The position numbers were made by a program, and so were the translations under genes. Under the pieces are notes generated by a model. The model was not told where the DNA came from and ran no database searches. It saw nothing but the letters and a program-made list of their open reading frames with translations. Below are positions 11,903 through 23,300 of a stretch of DNA of 64,000 bases, piece by piece (positions within the stretch are counted from its first letter, which is position 1; every line of letters begins with the position of its first letter). Source of the DNA: Garcia nutans (Eukaryota; Streptophyta; Magnoliopsida; Malpighiales; Euphorbiaceae); assembly GCA_947685225.1 (NCBI GenBank), contig CANTUV010000014.1, positions 6,324,001-6,388,000 on the forward strand, in the 5' to 3' direction.

Positions 11903-14900
11903 TTATTTTATTTCATCTATTTCATTTTTGCTAGATAATACTTGGAAAGCAAAAGACACAGGGTAGCCAAGAACTTGAACAGTTTCATTAATAATGGCGG
12001 AGTCATCCCCCAGAGTTACATCATATTCGACATCAGGGTTTTCTATTCCTGAAACTAAGAAAGACTCAGAACTAGACTCTGACTCAGTGTTTGACTCAGA
12101 ATTTGACTCAGTACAAGACTCAGGTTCAAGGTGTGACACAGGACTAGATTTGACTACAGCAGCTTGTCCCTCCTCGGCATACCAGTTCATCAGTGGTCCA
12201 TCTGTGGTCTTGATCAGCTTTGTGAAGTCCCTTTTGTCTTCAAAATTGGTTATCATAGCAACCTCATCAAAGAGACTAGGCCGCATAAAATCTTCCATTT
12301 GTGGGTCAGCTATAAGTTCTGGCTCTTCTTCTTTTATGGCTAAAACATCATCGAACATCTCAAAACCCGGTAGCTTCTTTCCAGTCATAGGAGAATAGAA
12401 TGGTTCCTGAAAACCACAGTAAGGAACTGCTTTTCCAGGTTTGCAGAAGTGACCATTCAGAGTTCTAAAATAAGGGCACATTTTGAGGCTTCTTGCCCCC
12501 CAATTCTTCCTTTTCTTCCTTCCATGCTCAAACTCTTCTATCTCCTCATCTGTGGGTTTGTACCCCAGGCCAAAAGTTCCCTTATTCTCAGGTTCTTCCC
12601 ATGGCCGCACTACGGGTGTTTTCCTCCCAGACTTTATCATTTCCATTCCGGGCAGCAGACCTACCCTTAGCATCATTCCCACCAGGCAATTGATTTGGAC
12701 CTCTCCAAAATCATATAAGATAAATGGCCCTTTGGATTTTTCTCCTTCAATGCATTGGACTGTATCATAGTGGAAACCAGTCAAGGTCATGGCGGTTTTG
12801 CCAGGAACAACCTCAAAGAGAGACTGATCCATGGTTCTCTTGTTGATTTCACAGGTGTCACCTTTGATAGTGATGATTTTTCCTTCAAAAGGGAACTTAA
12901 GTTTTTGATGTAATGAAGAAGGGACATCATTATTCTGATGAATCCACGGCCTTCCAAGGAGGAGATTAAAGCTCGCGGGTACATCAATGACTTGGAAGGG
13001 CACTCTCATTTTCACCGGCCCAATAGCAATTTCCAGAGTGGCAACACCCAAAATTTCTCTTCGAGTGTTATTATATGCTCTAACAATCTGATCAGAAGGT
13101 GTAAGATCTGTAGCTTCCAACCCCAGACAGCTTGCTACCTTCAAGGGACATACATTTAAGGCTGACCCATTATCAATGAGAACCATAGGAACAGTCTTTC
13201 CCCCAGTTTGTATGGTGATGTATAGAGCATCATTGTGTTTACTGCCATCTTCTGGTAGGTCTGTATCAGAAAATTGGATACTCAATGCCTTGGTTGATTG
13301 AGTCAAAGTGGCCACCAAAGCTTCTGGGCTTGTGTCCACTGATGTATCAAGTTGACTTAAAGCTTCGCTGAGAGCCTGACGGTGTGGGAATGAGGAAGCA
13401 AGGAGCTCCCAAATTGACACTCTAGCTTGAGTTTGCTTAAGCTGAGAGAGGACAAGGTCTTCTTTTGGCTCTGGTGTCTTCTTATGGGGGTGATTTAAGG
13501 TTGTAGGGGTTTTTCCCAAGTCGAGTGGCTGATATTGCCTTCCGCTTCTTGTCAAAGCGTCGACCTCTTCAGCAAGGTCATTCAAATCCAACACACACAC
13601 TTCATTCATTTCTAAGAGAAGTTTGAAAGGATCAAACAGCTCTTCTTCCACAGTGATGGCGTGGATGGAATGATTAGGCAAAGGGTTAGTATTAATGTTC
13701 GGTTGACTCCTGAGAGGAATGATGTCACCCCTATCCACCAAATCCTGGATGCGGTTTTTCAGAGTCCAGCAAGCATCTGTTCTATGCCCTTTTCCTTGGT
13801 GGTATTCACAATACTCATTGGCCTTATAACTGGAGGGTAATGGATTTGGAGGTGGCCTTGGGTCCAAAGGCTTCAAATACTTCCCTTCCACGGCCTTTTT
13901 AAACACTAGATGAAGGGGCACCCCAAGGTCGGTATATTGCCTTCTTGGCTGATTTCTCTGCCCAAGATTGGCCACACGTAAAGGATTCGCAAGGGCAATA
14001 TTGGCCACTTCATTGACCTTGCTTGAGGAAGTAGCTTGGCCTTGTTTCTTATACTTTGAAGCAGCTCCCTCATCCACTATCTTACCCAATTGTATCAAGT
14101 CTTCTACCTTAGTTGCAGTCGCAATGAGCGATTTGAAAGTAGGTAGGTATTGGGTTTGCAGTTGAGCTTGATATGTAGGCCTTAAATTCCTGATTATAAT
14201 ATCAATCTGCTCCTGTTCTGAAGGACGATTGATCATTTGGGCGGCTTTTGCCCTCCACCTCGTAAGGAACGAGGAGAAGGGTTCATTGTTGTTTTGTTTG
14301 GTAGTCTCAAGTTCTCTTCTAGTGACATCCACCTCAATATTGTAGTGGTATTGAGTGTTAAATGCATTGCAGATGTCTTCCCAGGTCTTAATCTTAGCAC
14401 GGTCCAGGCTTACAAATCATTTTAGGGCAGCCCCAGTCAAGGATTGTTGAAAGAGTTGAGCAAAGAGCTCATCATTTAACCCCCAAGGGCTCAAGGCCCC
14501 CACATACATCTTCAAATGGGTTTTAGGGCAAGTGGTCCCATCAAATCTGTCCATCCCAGACATCTTGAATTTCGGAGGCAATCTAGCTTGGGGAAACAAG
14601 GATAAGGAATCCATGTCTACCACCTCTTTATGAGTTTTTATGGCAGTGATTGACCTTTCAAGCAATTCAAGTTTCTTTTTCAGTTCATCAGTTTCAGTAG
14701 CATTCTTAGAGGGTGGATCCTCTAAATTGATGACAGGGGTATTATTCTGAGCAGTCATTAGGGTACTAGTTTGTCCCATAATAGGTTCTTTCCCTAAATT
14801 TCCAGAAGTAGTGACCGTCTTTGGTGCCCCTCCCAATTCAGCCAAGATGGCTACCCTTTGGGCAGCCAAAGCTTCATCAATTCTTTCTTGCATCCTAGCT

Positions 14901-15070
14901 TCAATTTCCTTAACCTGTCCATCTAGCAAGGCCTTAATCTGTTCAATAGTAGCCATTTCAGTAATTGGAGCAGTTGGTGAAATTGGGGTAGCAGGACTTG
15001 TGGGTGATTGCACAGTTGGAGTTGGTGTAGCTTGTGTAGGTGAAGGCACACGGATAGTGGGTACCTGCAA
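11903..15070 (-). pseudogene. gag-pro of the Tat-type element with a premature stop
   Basis: One frame carries gag and an aspartic protease. The first 217 codons include a Pro/Thr-rich start, a coiled-coil-like segment rich in Glu/Lys, and the beginning of the gag domain. A TGA at 14417-14419 stops it where related proteins have Trp after ALK. The same frame then runs open for more than 800 codons: the rest of gag (FLTRWRAKA, LRPTYQAQLQ), a CxxH/H-C zinc-knuckle-like segment (YCEYHQGKGHRTDAC), and the protease with active site LIDNGSALNVCP and the later LLLGRPWI. No ATG lies at the 15070 end, where the frame opens with TTG just after a TAA; the first in-frame ATG is at 14955. The frame ends at TAA 11903-11905, in phase with pol. 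Confidence 0.9.
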
Positions 15071-15637
15071 AGGTTAAGGGTAAAAGATCAGGGTAGTGTG
15101 TAGGGTAGGAAGACTCTTGGTCCACTTGCATATATCAAAAGGTTTTCCCCAAAACAATGTTGTTATGTTGCATAAATGCACCTCATCACATCATAATTCA
15201 TTTTAATGGAATGTGGCACTATCATTGGGTACATACAACCTAAGGGAAGGTTCTATTGTTCATGAAAAATAGAGAATTGGCTTATAATAGGGACCCTTGA
15301 GTCTTGAGTAAGATATACCTAACCACATGTGAAACAAGGAGTTTCGCGTGGGTCCAACAGTACGATTACTCATGGGCCACTCCAAAAGGATTGGAATGGT
15401 TTGCGACAACAGGGAGGACGCTTTGGCTGTCCGCCGGCATAATCAAGGAGACCTGCCGGTCAGCGCTACTTGCTATCCAGACTCAAAATTTTGAACAGAA
15501 AGAGAAGAAATTCATTTGAAAATAATTTTTTTTTATGCAATGGAGGAAAAGGATTCCCCCATATAATGCAAGAGAAAAAGATTCTCTGAATGACAAAATA
15601 AATGCACAATTAATCAAACAAGAAGTCCATTAAAGGA

Positions 15638-16060
15638 AAAAGATTTCTTTTGTCAATTTTCAATCCAATATTCCTAAGGAGGGGATATATATTGCTAAGG
15701 TACCCTGCAAAATAAATAAAAGTACCCTAAAGAAGGGCAAATCAGTTAAATGAATAATAATAGTCTACTAGGATCCCATAAATTATTTTTATTATTATTT
15801 TTTATTTTATTATTTTTTTTGGTCCCCAGAAAGATTCTTTTAGTCAATTTTCAATTCTAATGTCCTTAAAGAAAGGACAACCATTGCTAAGGTACCCTGC
15901 AAAATAAATAAAAATACCCTAAAGAAGGGCAAGTTAATCAAATAAACAATAGTAGTCTACTAGGATTTCATAAATTATTTTCATAGTCCCTAGTGTCAAA
16001 TTAATCAAATAAGCAATAGTAGTCCACTAGAATCCCATAAATCATTTTTATGGTTCCCAG
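15638..16060. repeat. Tandem repeats of about 190 bp in the Tat 5' leader
   Basis: A unit containing GCTAAGGTACCCTGCAAAAT and ACCCTAAAGAAGGGCAA occurs at about 15638-15829 and again at about 15830-15990. A partial third unit at about 15999-16060 keeps only the TAGTCCACTAGAATCCCATA part. The units differ by small indels and by an AT-rich expansion in the first. Confidence 0.82.
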
Positions 16061-16072
16061 TGGAGTCTCCAA
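16053..16072 (-). other. Primer-binding site of the Tat-type element
   Basis: Directly inside the 5' LTR, two bases from its end, the minus strand reads TTGGAGACTCCACTGGGAAC. The TGG start and GACTCCACTGGG core resemble the PBS of Ogre/Tat elements, for which tRNA-Arg has been described as primer. The tRNA assignment is from memory. Confidence 0.65.
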
Positions 16073-16074
16073 AC

Positions 16075-17286
16075 TGTGAACCTCGGATTTCACCCGAAAA
16101 TGATTCGGATGAACGTTCACTTGTTGTTAGGAGTCGCCACTCAGTTTTTTCTGTTCAAAGGGAAAAACTAAGAAAACCCTTGTTTGACTCTAATTAATGC
16201 ATCCAATGTAAATGTTTCTAATCTACGAACCCAAGGAGGATTTGGGGACTATGTCATGTATTTGATTAACTTGCCAAAAGGAAACAAAACTAAAAGGGAC
16301 AAAGAAGAGAAGACAGGCAGATTGTTAGTAAATTGTGGACTTGCTATTTGGGGTGAATCCCAAATATGCCTACATACTCTCGTTTTTATGAGAGATCAAA
16401 GCCCATGTAGTTCGGAAAAGCCTATTTAAAGGCAATGATGCATTATGCATGTGTGTATTTATGCTTCTTGCATTGTCGGGTTTTTTGCCAAAATTGTGAG
16501 ATTTTGAGTACTTAGTGCTAAATTTAATGAAATTTGGGTACTTGGTACCAAAAAGTATGCAATTTAGGCTTCATGCCAAAAAGATTAATTGATTCATGGC
16601 TTAATGCCGAAATATTGGTTGATTAGTTAACTAGGCCTTAGACCTAAAAAGATTAGGTCTTTGACAAAAAAGAAATTAAGAAGAAGGTGGAATGCTTAAG
16701 ATATGCTCGAATTGACAAATGATGAATTAAGACATTACCTTGTTTACAATTTTCCCACTCCTAAGTTCCAGATCTTGTTTTCTTGGAATATGATCTTTGC
16801 TTCCTATAACACCAGGTTAGAAGTTCTTAAGCATGTGAAAATAAAGAATTCGACAGCACGAGGTCCCGGGATGCCAAAAGCCAACCTTTGTCCTGAAAAT
16901 TTAGCAGCATTTTATAGACAAAATTCGGACTGGACGGCGGTCGGACCTCTGGTCCGGCGGTTGGACCGCCGTGGTCAGCGGTCGAACCGCGTGGCTCGTC
17001 GGAAAAACGAGAAAGAAAACGGGCAGCGGTCGGACCGCCGGTCCCGGCGGTTTAACCCCAAAACAGCACAAAAATACGCACTTTATCGTTCAAACTGATT
17101 TTCTGGGAGCTACGGACCTCCAAAAATTATTCCGAGATAATATCCGTGATCCTTGCGTCGCTCCGGACATTTCAAGTACCATGAAGATATACTTTCGGTG
17201 AAGTTTACCGTGGACCTCTGGTCCAGCTTAATCTTTTACAGTCTGAGAAAATCGGCTTTTCGAGCCTCAAAATTTGAGTATTCACA
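16075..17286 (-). repeat. 5' LTR of the Tat-type element
   Basis: It is 1212 bp with TG...CA termini and matches the 6079-7258 copy at about 96% by hand count. It keeps the segment of about 36 bp near 16176-16212 that the other LTR lacks. The GC-rich palindromic array is at about 16930-17060. Confidence 0.93.
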
Positions 17287-18864
17287 AAAACATTAGAATT
17301 ATACTTTTGACTTGGACTTGCAAGCTATACTATTCTATATACTTCGTATAGTCACATACTTTGAATTTTTGTCTTCATAAAATTGAAAAAAAAAACATAG
17401 ATAGTGCTCTAAAAAAATTTAATTTTGGGACACAAACAAAAACAACTTTCTTCAATAGTGTGGATCATACTATTGAATTTGGGAACTTGTTGATCAAATA
17501 TATATATATATATATATATAATAAATTTTGTCATATGGGTTTAATAAAGTTAAGCATCATTAATATTGACAAAGAGAATATGAACAAAAGCAATTGCCAA
17601 GTGCTAACTACATACTAAATAGCACATATATAGATTATATACATAATAGTCCAACAGCCAACAACCCAATATTCTCCTCTAAATGAGAGGTGAAAAAAAG
17701 ATGATTGAGAGGGTCCTAAAAAAGGACAAAATTAAAACCCATGTTGGGAAGTTATGGCAAAATTGAAATGGTTCAATTTTTGAATTATTTTATTTTGGAT
17801 TGAGAAAATGAGATAATGTAAAACAAAAGAATGTAATAGTGATACTTTGAATTTGGGAGATTCCACAATTGTTTTGATGAAGAGATAATTGTAAGATATC
17901 ATATTGTTTGAAAGACCCATTTACTCTAAATCATTGACATTGGTCAATTTTAAAAGCCACTTTATTGACTTCATTTTTCTAATTATTCTCCCATATTTTT
18001 AAAATTAATTTTCTCTCCCACCCACAAATGAGAATTTCACACTATATTTGAAGGACAATTTTTTATTGTTTTAAAAAAATTGTTAAAAAAAATGTAAATA
18101 CTATTGATTAAAATTACATGTATTAATATTTAAGATATTACAAATAAGAATTTTGATGTTTATAAATAATTTTTTTTAAAAAAAAAATCTTGTTGCAAAT
18201 AAAATAATTCTCATATACATATATTCATTTGGTTTCGACATAATAATAATGCAAAAAATTTAACTTGAATGTTTACTAAAAATATGTGTAAAACATCAAT
18301 AATGATGGAATAATTAGCTTTAGTTAATTAGGTGATCATAATTAATTAAGGAGAGGGAATTTCTTATTTCTTTTTATGGCAAACTTATCCAATTTAAATA
18401 AGAAGGCTGCAATCAAAGTAAGTTGACATTACATTCCGATGTTTTTAGTTTTCTTTATATCTAAAATATTAAATAATAATTCTATAAAATTAAAAGAAAA
18501 AAAATCATCTTCTCTTATCTTATATATCCAATTCATTATATTTTTTCTCAAATTTAAAATAAATAAATAAAAAAATCACTCTCACAAATAAAATAATAGT
18601 AGACATGGGCATTAAGAAGAAAAAAATAGTATGATGGATGCGATCGTAATGGGATTTGTTTTATTATTATGTATTTTGAAAAGTATATAAAATACTTTTC
18701 TTTTCAATGAAATTTACTAGTACTTGATTGGTTTGCCCAACACAATAATTCAGATTAATTAATCAATTAATTAAGACAACCAACATTTCGAGATAATTAA
18801 AATTTTTCTCATTGCTTAATTGATTTCCTCTGAAAAGTACAGGTGGGCATTTCCAACTCTTGAC
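17287..18864. other. AT-rich intergenic region
   Basis: Nothing coding is recognised. It holds a TA run at about 17499-17522 and many A/T homopolymer stretches. Confidence 0.55.
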
Positions 18865-19217
18865 CAGTGTTTTCAGAACCGGACCGGTCATTGAACCGGT
18901 CTCCCTACTGGTTCACAGTCCGATCGGGTTGAAACGGTTGAACCGAATTTTTAATTTTTTTTATTTTAATATTTTATTAGGAAAATATATTTTTTAAGTG
19001 AAAAAAAAATAAAATTTTATTTGAAAAAAATAATTTATTTAAAAAATAATAATTTTTCAACCGGTTTTTGGTCAAAACCGGCCGGTTTTGACCGGTTCAA
19101 TTTAAAAACCCGATTTTTAATCTATTTTGAAAAAATATAAAAACCGAACCGGACTGGCAGCCGGTTTCCGGTTTAACCGGTCCGACCGGCCGGTCCGGTC
19201 CGGTTTTAATAACACTG
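18865..19217. mobile_element. hAT-type MITE, ACCGGT-rich
   Basis: The element is 353 bp. Its ends are inverted repeats: the left end starts CAGTGTTTTCAGAACCGGAC and the right end, read in reverse complement, starts CAGTGTTATTAAAACCGGAC. It is flanked by a perfect 8-bp duplication CTCTTGAC at 18857-18864 and 19218-19225. CA-type ends with an 8-bp duplication point to hAT transposase mobilisation. Both arms are full of CCGG/ACCGGT palindromes around an AT-rich centre. There is no coding capacity; the open frame from 19127 is accidental. Confidence 0.92.
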
Positions 19218-19699
19218 CTCTTGACAATTATCTCCAATTACTTGGAAACTTTACAGATGAAAACTTGAGGCCCACTGTCTATACAATTTTGTTTTTAGAT
19301 TTTTGGGTAATATATGCTATATATTTAACAGTAAAAAAAAATATTCCAATATCTTATAAGACTAATTATATACAGGTAAAGGGTATCGAATTGATTATAT
19401 TTCTTCACAATATATACATTTTCCATTTTTCTAGTATTCTGTGATCAACAATATATACATTTGAATTTAAACAGATGACAAATTTCATTTAATTTAAAGA
19501 TTTATAAATTCAAGTCTCTCAAAATCTTTGTTTCCGGCAAGGACAGAGTCAAATATATATGAAAGTAAACTAAAATTTCATTTTTTGGGGGGTTAAAGCC
19601 ATGGCTCCTCCCTGACTCCTAAAGCTGACTGAATTAGTACAGGAAGGTACAAATTAATCAAAACCTGAACAGAGAAAAGCTTGGCTCATTTTGCAGTCC

Positions 19700-20302
19700 T
19701 ACTTAAAACCCCAACAACAATACGGCTTTAAGAGGGAAGAAGAAGAAGAAGAGGGGAAGTATAAAGAATGATGCACTGCATGGAATGCCTCTGTTTATGC
19801 AAAAATATAGTACAGACTACAGAGCATTTATCAAACCATCCAACTTATTGGAAATGTCGAGTAATAAGTAATTGACAGGACTAATACTAGAGAGAAACAG
19901 CCCACCTAATCTTCACTAAAGCTAATCAAACATAATCAACTCAACCAATTAACACCAATCCAATTTTTTGTTAGAAAAGGCTCTAGCTTGACTGCATTCC
20001 TATAAGCAAAGAAATGCAAGCACACAAAACCTAAGCATCACTCCCCTCACGGAAAAAAAAAAGAGAAAAAAAAAAAAAAGAAACAACTACAATAAATCCA
20101 CTGACAACTATCCATGCTCCGTTAATTACATTATCTGCTTCATTTTTGTGAACTCCCTGCAAACCAACTACTAGAAAAAGCTATACATACTAATGACTGG
20201 TAAAAGCTGGTGTTTGAAGCAATACTAACCATTGGGGGATGGCTTTCCTGCACATCATATCTGATTTGAGGGCCCAGTGCCAGCACCGCTACTTACAGTT
20301 TA
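19700..20302 (-). other. Probable 3' UTR of NF-YA
   Basis: This lies downstream of the NF-YA stop on the minus strand. No coding region is seen and base composition is less extreme than in the surrounding intergenic DNA. The poly(A) site cannot be placed; the left limit is a guess. Confidence 0.35.
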
Positions 20303-23300
20303 TTAAGACTCGCTATCTGGGGAAGCAATATCGTTTTTATCAGAGTTAAGATTGATGTTGGACTGTGATTTGCCACCTGAAACCACTTCATTCTGTTCTT
20401 CATTCTCATTTTTCTTGGAATTGAGAAACCGACCCCCCAATCCTCTTGCTCTTCTCAATGCATGCAGATGTCGAGATTCATGTAAGTATGGCTGCCAGAT
20501 TAATTCGAGTTGGTGAGTAGTGAAATATATAATATCACTTGGAATTCAGATTAATTTTGAGCCATTGTATAGCTATTATCTATAGTAGATAAACGATTTT
20601 CAAATTATAATGGAGAGCAATTCCAACTTTATAACAGATACGTGGGAAAGGAAAAATTGAAGAACCTCAAAATTTGATTTGGCCGATAATGACGTTAAGT
20701 GTTAACAGCAGCCTACTAAGTTGTGATGGGGTAAGTCGAAACATATTCTGTCTTAAACTGAATCTACTGAGTGTCAAACTGAATCTACTTGCATATTGGA
20801 ATGCTGAGAAAAAAGCCCTAACCAATCTAGTAGTCAGAAAAGATCTTTGTCCATATTTAGGAGTTAAGTCTCAAATGTTAGGAGATAAAATACACGACCA
20901 ATAATTCTTTTTTCCCTGGCATTAATGCTTCTTTTGGAATCAGGCACACCATTGTATCCCCAGAATTGTGGAACTTTCTAGATAAGAGCAAGTACTAAAA
21001 CCTACTGATTTGATGTTAAATGTTATCTAATTTTGTCGATTTACCAAACCCTATCTTAAATCAATCAAATTTATCCTCTTATTGTCCCACATCACCAATA
21101 TTCAGATAATTTTGAAAACTATACTTGTGGCCTATGCATGCTTAACCTTGAATTTTTCAAGCAAGAAAGGACATGCATAGACTACCAGAGTGAGGATGCA
21201 TTAGCACTGCAGTGGTCAGAACTAATAACAAAAAGCAGAGTTAGACAAGCCAAGAGTTTTGATATCCAGTTCCTGATCAATAAGGTAAACCAAACATAAC
21301 ATTAAACACGTGCAGCAAGATACTTGTTTCTGAAATGTCACAACATACTTTCCGAGATTTGATGACTCTGTTTTCTGATTCATCTTTTGCACGGGATTGC
21401 CGACGTCTCAAGATGCCATGATATTGTTTTGCATTGACAAATACAGGCTCCTCAACTGCATCCGATGGCAAAGGAACTCCAGCTTGCTGAATTCCCATTA
21501 ACTGAAGATGTACCTGAAGCAAGTAGTTATTAGAAAATCACAAGATATTTATTTGAAATTGCTAATCAGTTCTCAAGAATGTGACATAAAAAAATAATAA
21601 ATTACCATTGGTTGTCTACCATAGAGTTGTGGAGGATATGGCTGAGCATCATAGGGATCAAATATGCTTCTATAGTAGGGATCTGGGTATGGGTAAGCTG
21701 CTGCTGCCTTCAAATTCCACAAGCCATAGGGAAGTCAGTATCTTATTTAGTCTGAGCAAATACTGGATTAAGATTTTAGCCTAGTTGCAGGTGAATTTCA
21801 TTGTGCAAAGGAAAGAAAAGCCTTTAACATGAATATTAGAAACCAATAAAATGAAAAAAGATACACATTAAAAGATTTCCATCAAAGCAAGATTGTAGTG
21901 GAATATTCCAAATGAACAATTAAATCCGTGCCTAATCACTACATTCATGTAATTGCTATTAGCAGGATAACACGAAGATGAAACACAGAAAGCATCTAAA
22001 GATCTACATTGCAATGATAATCAAATTACTTTTAACACAAAAATAAATAAATAAATATTAAGACATCTGTTTGAGAGGCAGTACTAAATAACATTAATAG
22101 AAATAAACTACTGGATTGTAGACCTAATGAGATACAATTGGATATGCACACACTTTTTTTTAACAATGCTCACATTGATGCATGCTTGCATTTGTCTTTC
22201 TGCTTTGTTGTGTTTCAATTAGTATTTTTGGAAATAAAAACCATTTCTAGCGAAAAATGTGTTTGCCTCCTTAAAGGACTTATTGTTCATCTTGAAGGTT
22301 TTCAAGAGGACGAAAGGGGGAAAAGTTTGTCCGTATTTGTAAGTTTTGGGTGCTAATATTTTTGTTTGAAGCACAATGCTAAAGTTTTCAGGAACACCTT
22401 TGCTATGATATTACTTCCAGACAAAATGGTTTTACTATAATCCATGTAATATTCGGCTTCTGCATTTAGTTCTTTGACAAGGGTCACTCTAGTAGATATC
22501 TAACCAGGTTAGAGAGTACCCTTGTTTTGATAATGGGTAATTCTTGTTCTCTCCTTTTGCTTTTTCTTAGGAGGAGACTTTTCTTCTCCTCATCCATTTC
22601 CTCTTTAAATCTACTCACGCAAACTTGTTTTTTCTAATAAAATAAGTATTTGAACATAACCAAATTTGAACTTTCTGAAGCAACAGGTAAGGGGAGAATC
22701 CTAACCCCCAAGTATGAAGAATCACAAATTATTGCCCCAAAAATCCTCTCAGTAAAACCATTCTTCATAAAAAAAAAGGCTGTTCTACACAGTACTTCCC
22801 TCAACTTGAATCTTGTACGAAAAGAGATGAGACTACAAACTTTCCATGAATGAAATCTTCATGATTTTTGCTCTAAGAAAAGTATGTCGGTTCAGTTTTC
22901 TAAGTAATTTGGTTCACTTAGCACTAAAAGGGATTCAGCACAATTCGGTCACTGAGATTTTCAGTTCAGTTAACTGAACACCCACCACTCTCTCTTTAAT
23001 AAATACTGGCACCAGAGTCATCTCTAATGATGAAGTAGTGAATTTAAACCCTGATAGGAACTTAATTTTAACTGAAAAAAAGAATGGATGTGTGCTTCAT
23101 AGCTACATGATTATATTTAAATATCTTCACGCAGAAATAAAAGCAGCGCGCAAAGGGACACATCCAGAAAGAAAGAAGTTGGAAATAACTTGGGAACAAG
23201 AACTTAATATTTTTTTATGAACAAACTTGATGTCATTTAGGAATATATAGAAAGAATTAATCTGTCTAGTAAGTTTTACGAGTAACTTCTTCCAACCTTT

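Larger units (their letters stand above)
6079..17286 (-). mobile_element. Tat-type Ty3/gypsy LTR retrotransposon, complete but inactive
   Basis: Two LTRs of about 1.2 kb in direct orientation bound a minus-strand internal region. Its order is PBS, gag-pro, RT-RNase H, second RNase H, integrase, antisense ORF and polypurine tract. The RT-before-integrase order shows Ty3/gypsy. The extra RNase H domain and the antisense ORF before the 3' LTR are hallmarks of the Tat lineage (Ogre, Retand and relatives). Flanks read ATAAC on the left (6074-6078) and AAAAC on the right (17287-17291), an imperfect 5-bp target duplication. A hand comparison of the LTRs gives about 44 substitutions in about 1.18 kb, mostly transitions. 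At a commonly used rate of 1.3e-8 per site per year this is roughly 1.5 million years. Stops and frameshifts in gag, integrase and the antisense ORF make it non-autonomous. Confidence 0.93.

Noticed and set aside
12438..12770. Several plus-strand frames of 66-95 codons opposite Tat gag-pro
   Set aside because: They are complements of the coding strand with no independent evidence.
21277..21348. C-terminal end of the 81-codon frame after the NF-YA contact helix
   Set aside because: It is intron read-through: a GT donor follows codon AAA and the real DNA-binding exon lies at 20303-20491.
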